Assembly: GCF_003001935.1 (NCBI RefSeq)
Contig: NZ_PVNG01000003.1
Coordinates: forward strand, 124,001-188,000
Length of the DNA: 64,000 nucleotides
Source: Nonomuraea fuscirosea
GTDB lineage: Bacteria > Actinomycetota > Actinomycetes > Streptosporangiales > Streptosporangiaceae
Direction: 5' to 3'
Positions 54,879-62,634 of this stretch are shown piece by piece. Position 1 is the stretch's first letter, and each line of letters begins with the position of its first letter. The notes below the pieces were generated by a model. It was not told the DNA's origin, did no database searches, and worked only from the letters and a program-made list of their open reading frames with translations. Both the position numbers and the translations under genes were made by a program.

Positions 54879-56428
54879 CTCTGCTCCTTGTCGGCCTGGG
54901 TGGTGGGGAGGTCGCGCTCGGGATGGGCCTGGACGGCGGGCGCGGTGCGCCGGTCGCGGCCGGGTTCGACGTGGATCGCCGGGACGGCGCGCTGGTCGCG
55001 GCCGGGATGGAGGAGGTGGCGTTTCTCGACGCGGGCGGACGGGGTCAGCGGGAACTCCGCGACGAACTCCACGTACGCCGGGATCTTGAACCGGGCCAGC
55101 CGCCCCCTGGCGTGCTCGATCACGCTCGCGGCGGTCTCGGCCGTGGCCGGATGGCCGGGCCGGAGCTGGAGGAACGCTTTGGGCAGCTCGCCGAACAGCT
55201 CGTCGGGGATGGGCACCAGGGCGGCGGAGACGACGGCGGGATGCTCGGCCAGCACGTGCTCCACCTCGGCGCAGGAGATGTTCTCGCCACCCCTGCGCAC
55301 CATGTCCTTGATCCGCCCGGCGTGCCTGATCCGGCCCTGGGAGTCGCGGACGCCCAGGTCGCCGGTGTGGTACCAGCCGTCCCTGAAGGCGTGGGCGGTC
55401 GCCTCGGGATGGTTCCAGTACCCCCGCATCATGGGCTCGCCCCTGACCAGGATCTCGCCGGTGCCGGGGTCCAGCTCGACCTCCTTGCCGGGCGGCGGGA
55501 CCCCCATGGCGCCGGTGCCGACCGTGCCGGTGTCGTCGAGGGGCGAGAGCAGGTCGGTGCCGCTCTCGGTGGAGCCGTACAGCTCCCGCCATGGCGTGCC
55601 CCAGCGCTCCTCGTACGCGCGGTGCAGGTCCGGCTGGATGCCCGAGCAGAGCACCGCGCGCATGCGATGGGCGCGGTCGAGCGGGTGGGGCGGCTGTTTG
55701 TGCAGGAGGAGGGGCATGGTGCCCAGCACGTACGTGAGCGTCGCCCCCTGCTCCCTGGCCGAGGCCCAGAAGCCGGAGGCGGAGAAGCGGGGGAGCACGA
55801 CGAGCGGGATCCCGCCCATGAGGGCGAGCAGGGTGACCCACTGGGGATCCATGTACGAGAACGCCTGGGCGATCATCAGCACGTCGTCGTCGCGCAGACA
55901 GACCTGGTCGGCGACGACGGCGGCGGACCTGAGCCAGTAGGCGTGGGTGAGCATGCAGGCCTTGGGAAAACCGGTGGTCCCCGACGTGTACTGAAAATTC
56001 GCGACATCGTCGGCTTTAGAGGGGTTGGTGCGGGGAGCTCCGCCGGTGAGCTGGTCGAGAAGATGGACTGTGCCGGGGATGTGCGGGGCGTACCCGGCGG
56101 TGGTGATCGTGGCCACCGCCCCGGAGTCGCGCAGGACGTGCTCCAGGTCGGCGGCCCGGTAACGGACGTTCACCGGCACGGTGATCGCGCCCGCCTTGAG
56201 GATCGCCAGCCAGCTCAGCGGCCAGCCGGGCACGTTGTCCATCATGATCGCCACCCGGTCGCCGGGCCGCACGCCCTTGTCGGCCAGCGCTCCGGCCAGC
56301 CGGTCCGACCGCTCGTCGGCCTCGGCGAAGGTCAGGGAAACGGGTGAGGGGTCGGGGAAACGGAGGAACTCGCGCGCGCCGTACGTGTCAGCGGCGTGCC
56401 TCATCAGGTCGGGGATCGTTGCTTGCAT
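54875..56428 (-). CDS. Acyl-CoA synthetase (AMP-forming)
   Basis: Activates a carboxylic acid with ATP and CoA. 517 aa of the ANL superfamily: P-loop YTSGTTGFPKACMLTH, ELYGSTESG, the hinge-type YHTGDLGVRDSQGRI and GRIKDMVRRGGENISCAEVE. The expected C-terminal Lys region (LTPSARVEKRHLL) is present. The last 40 residues are an Arg/Pro-rich tail of repeated character (GRDQRAVPAIHVEPGRDRR). ATG 56428 has GGGAG at 7 bases and overlaps the TetR gene by 41 bases. The acid is unknown. Confidence 0.9.
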   Translation of the reverse strand: MQATIPDLMRHAADTYGAREFLRFPDPSPVSLTFAEADERSDRLAGALADKGVRPGDRVAIMMDNVPGWPLSWLAILKAGAITVPVNVRYRAADLEHVLRDSGAVATITTAGYAPHIPGTVHLLDQLTGGAPRTNPSKADDVANFQYTSGTTGFPKACMLTHAYWLRSAAVVADQVCLRDDDVLMIAQAFSYMDPQWVTLLALMGGIPLVVLPRFSASGFWASAREQGATLTYVLGTMPLLLHKQPPHPLDRAHRMRAVLCSGIQPDLHRAYEERWGTPWRELYGSTESGTDLLSPLDDTGTVGTGAMGVPPPGKEVELDPGTGEILVRGEPMMRGYWNHPEATAHAFRDGWYHTGDLGVRDSQGRIRHAGRIKDMVRRGGENISCAEVEHVLAEHPAVVSAALVPIPDELFGELPKAFLQLRPGHPATAETAASVIEHARGRLARFKIPAYVEFVAEFPLTPSARVEKRHLLHPGRDQRAVPAIHVEPGRDRRTAPAVQAHPERDLPTTQADKEQR

Positions 56429-57089
56429 GCGGCGGCTCCCACGGGAACTCGGGCAGCAGAGTGAAGTCGGCCGTCGCAAAAGCTTCGGCGGGGGCGCGGA
56501 CGGCGGCCAGGCCGATCGCGACGAACTCGGCGCACACCTGCTCCAGCGTGGAGTCCCCGTCAGGGCGGTACCACTCGCTGGTGCCGGTGCACATGGACAT
56601 CAGGGCGAGCCGGGTCAGCTTCTCGTCGGCGACCCGGAAGACGCCCTGCTCGACGCCGTCGGCCAGGGCGTGCTTCCAGTGGTCCTCGTACGCGTCGCGC
56701 AGGGCGATGATCTCGGCGTGGGCGGCGGAGCCGGGCGTCAGGGAGCGCAGCTCGCCGTCCATGACGCGGCTGGTCATGGGGGTGAGGGCGTGGACGGCGG
56801 TGAGTGAGCTGATCAGCAGGGCGAGGCGGTCGCCGGGCCGCTCGTACGGGGCCAGCATGCGCTCGGTGGCCTCGATCAGCTCGCGCTGCGCGGCCCGCAT
56901 GAGGTCGGCCAGCAGCGCTTCCTTGCTGGTGACGTGGTGGTAGATCCCGGCGTTGGTCATGTTGACCGCCTTGCCGAGGTCTCTGATGCTGGTGGCGGCG
57001 TAGCCCCGCCGCGCGAACAGCAGCACGGCCGCGGTCCTGATCCGCCGGCCGGCGTCGGTGTCGCGGTCGGTGAGGTCGACGATCATCAT
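56388..57089 (-). CDS. TetR-family transcriptional regulator
   Basis: 233 aa with the HTH RIRTAAVLLFARRGYAATSIRDLGKAVNMTNAGIYHHVTSKEALL and a helical ligand domain. It resembles regulators of fatty-acid or sterol-side-chain degradation (KstR2/FadR-like). The first gene of the unit with the acyl-CoA synthetase and enoyl-CoA hydratase; a 14-bp perfect palindrome 6 bases before its ATG is the probable operator, giving autoregulation. The ligand is probably the acyl-CoA made by the neighbouring enzyme. Confidence 0.89.
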   Translation of the reverse strand: MMIVDLTDRDTDAGRRIRTAAVLLFARRGYAATSIRDLGKAVNMTNAGIYHHVTSKEALLADLMRAAQRELIEATERMLAPYERPGDRLALLISSLTAVHALTPMTSRVMDGELRSLTPGSAAHAEIIALRDAYEDHWKHALADGVEQGVFRVADEKLTRLALMSMCTGTSEWYRPDGDSTLEQVCAEFVAIGLAAVRAPAEAFATADFTLLPEFPWEPPHASNDPRPDEARR

Positions 57090-57094
57090 GTCCT

Positions 57095-57108
57095 ACCGAA
57101 CGTTCGGT
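57095..57108. promoter_or_regulatory. Perfect 14-bp palindrome, probable TetR operator
   Basis: ACCGAACGTTCGGT is fully symmetric and lies 6-19 bases upstream of the TetR start codon, where binding would block transcription. The central GAACGTTC form is common for TetR regulators of acyl-CoA metabolism. Confidence 0.75.
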
Positions 57109-57268
57109 TGCCTCTTAGATCCGAAAAATACCCCATGTCCGCCGAAATCGCCATAGGTGCCCCGGACGCCTCCGGCCCGCGCACGTAGACCCGGCCACCG
57201 ATCTCCGAGCCACCGATGAGTTCCGCGGCCGACCTTCGTACAAAGATGTGAGAAGGAGGCTACGACCC

Positions 57269-57754
57269 ATGCCACAGATCATCGAATTCCCGCCGCGCCC
57301 GTACCTCGGGGTGCGCCGTACCATCACCATGACCAGCTTCCACCTGGTCGCCGACCGGATCGGCGAGATCATCGGCCGGCTGGCCGAGCGCGGCACGGCC
57401 CCCGCCGGGGCGCCGTTCCTGCGCTACCACAGCATCGACATGGCCGCCGACCGGCTGGTGGTGGAGGCGGGCGTCCCCGTCCCGGCCCCGATGGACGCGG
57501 AGGACGACCTCCTCGCCGCCACCCTCCCCGCCGGCCGCTACGTCACCACCACCCACCACGGCCACCCGGACCAGCTCGCCGGCGCCGTCGAGTCACTGCT
57601 GCGCTGGGGCCGCGAGCAGGGCCTGGAGTGGGACCTGACCGAGAAGGACGGGGTCGAGCACTGGGGCTGCCGCCTGGAGCTGTACCGGACGGACCCCCGC
57701 GTCGAACCCGACATGAACAACTGGGACACCGACCTCCAACTCCGCCTGACCTGA
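57269..57754 (+). CDS. GyrI-like small-molecule-binding domain protein
   Basis: 161 aa with the two-fold GyrI/SHS2 pattern: IIEFPPRPYLGVRRTITM, later APFLRYHSIDMAADRLVVEAGVPVPAP and LPAGRYVTTTHHGHPDQLAGAVESLLRW. Stand-alone GyrI-like proteins bind or hydrolyse small molecules. AAGGAGG precedes ATG 57269. Convergent with the ATPase gene; no clear link to the TetR operon, from which it is divergent. Confidence 0.82.
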   Translation: MPQIIEFPPRPYLGVRRTITMTSFHLVADRIGEIIGRLAERGTAPAGAPFLRYHSIDMAADRLVVEAGVPVPAPMDAEDDLLAATLPAGRYVTTTHHGHPDQLAGAVESLLRWGREQGLEWDLTEKDGVEHWGCRLELYRTDPRVEPDMNNWDTDLQLRLT

Positions 57755-57780
57755 CACCCGGCAAACGGGAGCGGGCGTCA
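57752..57780. terminator. Inverted repeat carrying both stop codons of convergent genes
   Basis: TGACACCCG (57752-57760) and CGGGCGTCA (57772-57780) pair with one mismatch. The left arm starts with the TGA of the GyrI-like gene, and the right arm ends with the TCA that is the stop of the ATPase gene. Confidence 0.5.
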
Positions 57781-59178
57781 CCGCCACGCGTCGAGCAACT
57801 GCTCCGGGTCGACGTGGGTGACGCCGTCCACGTCGCAGCCGCTGCGGGAGACGGCGTAGAGCGGTGTGGTGGTGCCCGCTCCCTCGGCCTGGGCATGGTG
57901 GGCGATGAGCTCGCGCAGGTCGTGCTCGTCGAAGGGCCGGTTCTCCAGCCATTTCACCGATCCGACGAAGGTGATCTTCTTGGCGACCGGCTCTCTGTCC
58001 GCCCCTATCAGGTCGATCTCCGGGTTGTTCGTCCTCGTCCAGTACCCTCCGATCGCCTGGGTGTTCTCGGGCAGCCCGTCCATGCGACGGAGCGACTCAC
58101 GGACGAAAGGCTCGACCGCGGCGCCGCGCCAAGCCGTCCACGACCGTTCGATCCGCTGGAGGACGAGGTCGCCGCGGTCACGGTCGATCGCGGTCATGTT
58201 CGGTTCGATGAACGAGAGCCAGAAGCGCAGGTGCGTGTCCGCGATGTGGTAGCGGCGTTCCCGCGACGGCCGTACGGACAGCGGCAGCTCCGCCGTCACC
58301 ATGCGCTTCTCCTGGAGGATCTGCAGACCGCGCGCGATCGACGTGCCGGGCAGGCCGGACGCCTTGGAGATCGACGAGTACGTACGCTGACCGGAGCCGA
58401 TGGCGCGCAGCAGGACGCCCGCCTGGGCTTCCGGCGGGAACTCGGCCGCCATGGCCCGCACGCCGCTCACCGTCAGCGCCGAGCCCGGCATCGGGACGGC
58501 CGTCTCCAGGAACTCCTCGACGGAGGCGCCGGCCGGCCATTCGTCCAGGATCTGCGGCAGGCCGCCGGTGATCAGGTGCGCGTCCACGGCCTCCGCGGCG
58601 GGCAGGCCGAGCTTGTCCGCCACGTCCGCGGCGGTGAGCGGGTTGACCACCATCTCCGACGCGCGCATGTAGAAGGGACGGTCGTACTGGTTGATCGCCT
58701 CCATGATGGACAGATCGGAGCCGATCAGGATGAGCAGCATGGGGCGCCGGGAGAACTCGCGGTCGAAGAGGCGTTGCAGGGTGCTTTCGAGGTAGGGGTC
58801 CTGCTGGATCAGATAGGGGAGCTCGTCGATGACGACGATGCTCGGCGAGTCCTGCGGAACGGCCTGAGCCATCAGGCGCAGGGCGCTGTCCCAGGACGTG
58901 GGCGTGACACCGTCGAAGTGCGCGGCGTCGGGCAGGTCGGAGGCGGCCACATCGTTGATGAACCGTTCGAGCTGAACGGCCGGCGGCTGCTGGTCCGCGG
59001 CGAAGAAGAGGCTCGGCACACCACTGCGCCGGATGAACTCCTCGGCGAGGCGCGTCTTGCCCACCCGGCGCCTGCCGCGCATGAGGATGGCGCGGCCGGG
59101 ACGATCGCCGGTCCTCACCCTGCTGAAATAACGGCCGAGCTGAGCCAGCTCACGCCGCCGCCCGATGAACCCGTCCAG
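57778..59178 (-). CDS. Archaeal-type AAA ATPase with DUF234-like C-terminus, CTG start
   Basis: 466 aa if started at CTG 59178. The family N-terminus DGFIGRRRELAQLGRYFS lies upstream of the first GTG (59118) and is preceded by GGAGGGG at 5 bases, after an in-frame TAG; no ATG, GTG or TTG occurs there. Domains: Walker A RGRRRVGKTRL, Walker B IVVIDELPYL, sensor LILIGSDLSIM, a winged HTH (SSISKASGLPGTSIARGLQIL) and a DUF234 nuclease-like tail (NNPEIDLIG ... SVKWLENRPF). Such ATPases are scattered, often in mobile or defence contexts. A dyad at 59207 precedes it. Confidence 0.75.
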   Translation of the reverse strand: MDGFIGRRRELAQLGRYFSRVRTGDRPGRAILMRGRRRVGKTRLAEEFIRRSGVPSLFFAADQQPPAVQLERFINDVAASDLPDAAHFDGVTPTSWDSALRLMAQAVPQDSPSIVVIDELPYLIQQDPYLESTLQRLFDREFSRRPMLLILIGSDLSIMEAINQYDRPFYMRASEMVVNPLTAADVADKLGLPAAEAVDAHLITGGLPQILDEWPAGASVEEFLETAVPMPGSALTVSGVRAMAAEFPPEAQAGVLLRAIGSGQRTYSSISKASGLPGTSIARGLQILQEKRMVTAELPLSVRPSRERRYHIADTHLRFWLSFIEPNMTAIDRDRGDLVLQRIERSWTAWRGAAVEPFVRESLRRMDGLPENTQAIGGYWTRTNNPEIDLIGADREPVAKKITFVGSVKWLENRPFDEHDLRELIAHHAQAEGAGTTTPLYAVSRSGCDVDGVTHVDPEQLLDAWR

Positions 59179-59206
59179 CTGAACCCCTCCCTAGACACCC
59201 AACTGT

Positions 59207-59230
59207 GGTGGTCCCAACTTTGGGACTACC
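59207..59230. promoter_or_regulatory. Dyad upstream of the ATPase gene
   Basis: GGTGGTCCCAA (59207-59217) and TTGGGACTACC (59220-59230) are inverted with one mismatch around CT. It sits 29 bases upstream of the CTG start and is a candidate operator, perhaps for the ATPase's own winged HTH. Confidence 0.5.
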
Positions 59231-59255
59231 AAAAATGGTTGCTATCCAGAGAAGA

Positions 59256-59972
59256 TTAGCTGGTGCCGCGCATGAAGGGCAGGTCGTCGCCCCAGGAGTC
59301 AAGTTCGGGGCCGTGGCCGGCGGCGCGGGCGTGGGGTTCGAGGGCGTTCAGGAGCTCGCGGAGGGCCGTCGGGGCGTCGTCGGACAGGGCGGACTCCAGG
59401 CGGGGCAGCAGGTCGGCGGCGGGCCAGCCGGTCAGGGGGTGGTGGCGTAGCTCCCACTCCAGGTACTTGTTGTACGGCCGTACCCGCCCGTGCAGGGCGA
59501 ACAGATGGCTCAGGCAGGCCGGCACCGCCTCGGCCCCGTCCAGGCGGACGCCGAGGAGGTTGCCGTCGCGCGCGTTCTTCATGCACCGGTACACGCTGTT
59601 GAGGAACGCGCCCAGCGCCTCGCGCCCGATGGCGAAGGCCTCGTCAGGGGTGAGCGTGCCCTTGGCGGCGACCAGGGAGGCGATGCCGCCGGTGTCCTTG
59701 AGCACCTGGGCGTGGGTGAAGGCGTACCGGTTCCACTCGGTGCCGGAGCCGGGCATGGCGTGGGCGCGGAACTCGTCGAGCGTCATCACCACCAGGTCCA
59801 CCAGCGCGTCCCTGCGCGGCTCGAACGGGGCCCCGTCGGCGGCGATCAGGTAGAGGTCGTGGTCGGAGCGGGCGGTGGCGGTCCCCGCACGGGCCTGCGA
59901 CCCGCTCAGCACCAGGCCCAGCACCCGGGGATCGGGCAGGGCCCTGGACAGGAAGATCTCGTACGTCTCCAC
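59256..59972 (-). CDS. Nucleotidyltransferase-fold protein
   Basis: 238 aa. The NTase core VLGLVLSGSQARAGTATARSDHDLYLIA gives the GSxxxG and Asp-x-Asp pattern of aminoglycoside adenylyltransferase-like enzymes, and LVDLVVMTLDEF the third acidic strand. The C-terminal half is helical (EALGAFLNSVYRCMKNARDG). It could modify a small molecule or a protein partner; resistance is not implied. GTG 59972 is the start. Lies downstream of the phosphomutase on the same strand, separated by two hairpins. Confidence 0.75.
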   Translation of the reverse strand: METYEIFLSRALPDPRVLGLVLSGSQARAGTATARSDHDLYLIAADGAPFEPRRDALVDLVVMTLDEFRAHAMPGSGTEWNRYAFTHAQVLKDTGGIASLVAAKGTLTPDEAFAIGREALGAFLNSVYRCMKNARDGNLLGVRLDGAEAVPACLSHLFALHGRVRPYNKYLEWELRHHPLTGWPAADLLPRLESALSDDAPTALRELLNALEPHARAAGHGPELDSWGDDLPFMRGTS

Positions 59973-60041
59973 GCGGCCAGACTGCCACGACCTTCATCGC
60001 CACGCGTGTCGAGCTGCTGTCTCCTCGTCTTGGTCTCGACG

Positions 60042-60070
60042 CTGATACCAACGTGACGTGTTGGTATCAG
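60042..60070 (-). terminator. Perfect 11-bp hairpin downstream of the phosphomutase
   Basis: CTGATACCAAC (60042-60052) pairs with GTTGGTATCAG (60060-60070) around a 7-base loop. Confidence 0.6.
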
Positions 60071-60097
60071 GGCGTGGACGTGGTGGCCCTCGCTGCC

Positions 60098-60125
60098 GTG
60101 TTGGTCTCACGCATGAGACCAACAC
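60098..60125 (-). terminator. Perfect 12-bp hairpin, related in sequence to the one at 60042
   Basis: GTGTTGGTCTCA (60098-60109) pairs with TGAGACCAACAC (60114-60125) around CGCA. It lies 13 bases after the phosphomutase stop. Both hairpins share the core GTTGGT-N-TCA, and TTGGTCTCGACG near 60030 is a third, unpaired relative. Confidence 0.7.
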
Positions 60126-60137
60126 GTTCTATGCGGG

Positions 60138-61811
60138 CTAGAGGGCCAGGCGGGTCTCCAGGTCCGTACGGATGCTCGCCAGTTGCTCCCCCGCCCGGGC
60201 CCGGGCCTGCGCTGGGGTGGTGGTCACCGGGACGACGGCCTCCAGGTAGCACTTGAGTTTGGGTTCGGTGCCGGAGGGGCGGATCACCACGCGGGCGCCG
60301 CCCTCCAGGAGGTAGCGCAGGCCGTCGGTCGGGGGGAGGCCGCCGTCGCCGCGGGCCAGGTCGTCGGCTCGTCGCACCGGCAGATTCCCGAGGGTCGCCG
60401 GTGGGTCGGTGCGCAGGCGGGACATGGCGTTCGTGATCAGCGAGAGGTCGGACACGCGGAACGAGAGTTGCGAGGTCGCGTGCAGGCCGTAGCGGCGGGC
60501 CTGGTCGTCGAGGAGGTCGAGGAGGGTGCGGCCGTCGCGCTTGGCCGCCGCCGCGATGGCGGCCACGGTCAGCGCCGCGCCGATCCCGTCCTTGTCCCTG
60601 ACCGGCAGGCCGGCGTCGGAGCCGACGCTGTAGCCGATGGCCTCCTCGTAGCCGAAGACCAGCCCGGGGCCGGCCTTGATGATCCACTTGAAGCCGGTGA
60701 GCGTCTCGCCGTACCGGACGCCGTGCGCCTGGGCGATCTTGCCGAGCAGGGTGGAGGAGACGATGGTGGTGGCCACCATGCGGTCGCCGGTGGTGTGGGT
60801 GATCACGTGCTCGGCCAGCAGGCCCCCGACCTCGTCGCCGGTCAGCATGCGGGCGCCGCCGCCGGGCAGTGGGACGCCCACCGCGCACCTGTCGGCGTCG
60901 GGGTCGTTGGCCACGATCAGGTCGGCCTCCGTCTTGGCGGCCAGCACGATCGCCAGGTCCATCGCGCCCGGCTCCTCCGGGTTGGGGAAGGAGACCGTGG
61001 GGAAGTCGGGGTCGGGCTCGCGTTGTTCCTCGACCATCAGCGGGCTGTCGAAGCCGGCGGCGAGGAAGGCGGCGTCCAGAGTGGTCGCCCCGACCCCGTG
61101 GAGCGGGGTGTAGGCGACGCGCAGGTCGCGGGCGTCGCCCAGAGGGAGGGAGGTCACGGCCCTGAGGTAGGCATGGACCACTTCCTCGCCCAGTTCGGTC
61201 AGTGTCCCCGGCTCTGCCCGGGTGGTGAGGCCGCCCGGGGGAGGATCTGTCGTGGGGCCGCCCAGGGGGAGGTCGTCCACGCGGCCGACCGCGTCGATGG
61301 CGGTGGAGATCTCCGTGTCGAGGGGTGGGACGATCTGCGAGCCGTCGCCCCAGTAGACCTTGTAGCCGTTGTCGCGCGGCGGGTTGTGGCTGGCGGTGAC
61401 CGTCACCCCCGCGTCGGCGCCGAGATGGCGGATGGCGAAGGCCAGCACGGGCGTCGGCAGCGGGCGCGGCAGCAGCGAGGCACGCAGGCCGGCGCCCGTC
61501 AGCACCGCCGCCGTGTCGCGGGCGAACACGTCGGACTTGTGCCTGGCGTCGTAGCCGATGACCACGTGCTTGCCCGGCCCGAGGACGGCGGCCAGGCCGG
61601 CGGCGGCGCGCATGACGGTGACCCGGTTCATCCGGTTGGGGCCCGCGCCCAGCTCGCCGCGCAGCCCGGCGGTGCCGAACTCCAGCTTGGCGCCGAAGCG
61701 CTCCTCCAGGGCGGCCAGGTCCTCGCGTTCGATGAGGGCGGACAACTCGGCGCGTGTGTCGGGGTCGGGGTCCTGGGCCAGCCACTCCCGCGCCCGCCGC
61801 AGCACGCTCAC
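60138..61811 (-). CDS. Phospho-sugar mutase (phosphomannomutase/phosphopentomutase type)
   Basis: 557 aa, alpha-D-phosphohexomutase superfamily: FGTAGLRGELGAGPNRMNRVTV, the phosphoserine loop VTASHNPPRDNGYKVY, the Mg loop DPDADRCAVG, the sugar loop GYEEAIGYSVGSDAG and the phosphate-binding RPSGTEPKLKCYLE. The length fits the PMM/PGM2-like group, some of which convert (deoxy)ribose-1-phosphate to the 5-phosphate. Its GTG start overlaps the stop of a purine nucleoside phosphorylase, which releases ribose-1-phosphate; a phosphopentomutase role is therefore a reasonable inference. Confidence 0.9.
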   Translation of the reverse strand: MSVLRRAREWLAQDPDPDTRAELSALIEREDLAALEERFGAKLEFGTAGLRGELGAGPNRMNRVTVMRAAAGLAAVLGPGKHVVIGYDARHKSDVFARDTAAVLTGAGLRASLLPRPLPTPVLAFAIRHLGADAGVTVTASHNPPRDNGYKVYWGDGSQIVPPLDTEISTAIDAVGRVDDLPLGGPTTDPPPGGLTTRAEPGTLTELGEEVVHAYLRAVTSLPLGDARDLRVAYTPLHGVGATTLDAAFLAAGFDSPLMVEEQREPDPDFPTVSFPNPEEPGAMDLAIVLAAKTEADLIVANDPDADRCAVGVPLPGGGARMLTGDEVGGLLAEHVITHTTGDRMVATTIVSSTLLGKIAQAHGVRYGETLTGFKWIIKAGPGLVFGYEEAIGYSVGSDAGLPVRDKDGIGAALTVAAIAAAAKRDGRTLLDLLDDQARRYGLHATSQLSFRVSDLSLITNAMSRLRTDPPATLGNLPVRRADDLARGDGGLPPTDGLRYLLEGGARVVIRPSGTEPKLKCYLEAVVPVTTTPAQARARAGEQLASIRTDLETRLAL

Positions 61812-62632
61812 AGCCGGTCCACCACCTTGGCCAGCAGCACGCCCATGCGGGCGGCCGTGGCCCGGCCCACCTCCAGGACCTCCTCGTGGTTGAGCGGCTC
61901 GCCGGACAGGCCCGCCCCCGGGTTGGTGACCAGGGAGATGCCGAGCACGTCGAGGTTCGCCTCGCGGGCCGCGATGGCCTCCAGCACCGTGGACATGCCG
62001 ATCATGTCGCCGCCCAGCGTGCGCAGCATGCGGATCTCGGCGGGCGTCTCGTACGTGGGGCCGCGGAAGGCGACGTAGACGCCCTCGGCGAGGGTCGGGT
62101 CGATCTCGCGGACGAGGGCGCGCAGGCGGCGCGAGTAGACCTCGGTGAGGTCGATGAACGTGGTGCCGGTGATCGGGTTGGCCCCGGTCAGGTTGATGTG
62201 GTCGCTGATCAGGACCGGGTCGCCGACGTTCTGGGTCTCGGGGCGCAGCCCGCCGGCCGCGTTGGTGAGCACCAGCGTGCGTACGCCGGCCGCCGCCGCC
62301 GTGCGGACGCCGTGCACGACCGCGTCCACCCCGAGCCCGGACGGCGACTCGTACAGGTGGGTGCGCCCGAGGAAGATCAGCGCGTGCCGGCCCGCGGCGG
62401 TGCGGACGACACGGATCTTGCCCCCGTGACCGGCCACGGCGGGGGCACGGAAGCCGGGCAGGTCGGTGAACGGGATCTCGCGCACCGTCTCACCGATCGC
62501 GTCGGCGGCGGGCACCCACCCCGAGCCCATGACGAAGGCGACGTCGAAGGCGGCGTCGGAGAGGTCGAGGCCGGCCGCGGCACGCAGCGCCGCGGCGGCC
62601 TCACCGGCCAGGGTGTACGGGTCTTTGCTCAC
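61808..62632 (-). CDS. Purine nucleoside phosphorylase (trimeric type)
   Basis: Phosphorolyses inosine and guanosine. 274 aa: FVMGSGWVPAADAI, the GRTHLYESPSG loop (relatives have GRxHxYEG), VLTNAAGGLRPE, DHINLTGANP and GVYVAFRGPTYETPAEIRMLRTLG. Length and motifs match PNP rather than MTA phosphorylase. GTG 62632 begins 2 bases after the stop of the M20 gene. Together with add and the mutase it forms a purine salvage route. Confidence 0.93.
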   Translation of the reverse strand: MSKDPYTLAGEAAAALRAAAGLDLSDAAFDVAFVMGSGWVPAADAIGETVREIPFTDLPGFRAPAVAGHGGKIRVVRTAAGRHALIFLGRTHLYESPSGLGVDAVVHGVRTAAAAGVRTLVLTNAAGGLRPETQNVGDPVLISDHINLTGANPITGTTFIDLTEVYSRRLRALVREIDPTLAEGVYVAFRGPTYETPAEIRMLRTLGGDMIGMSTVLEAIAAREANLDVLGISLVTNPGAGLSGEPLNHEEVLEVGRATAARMGVLLAKVVDRL

Positions 62633-62634
62633 CT

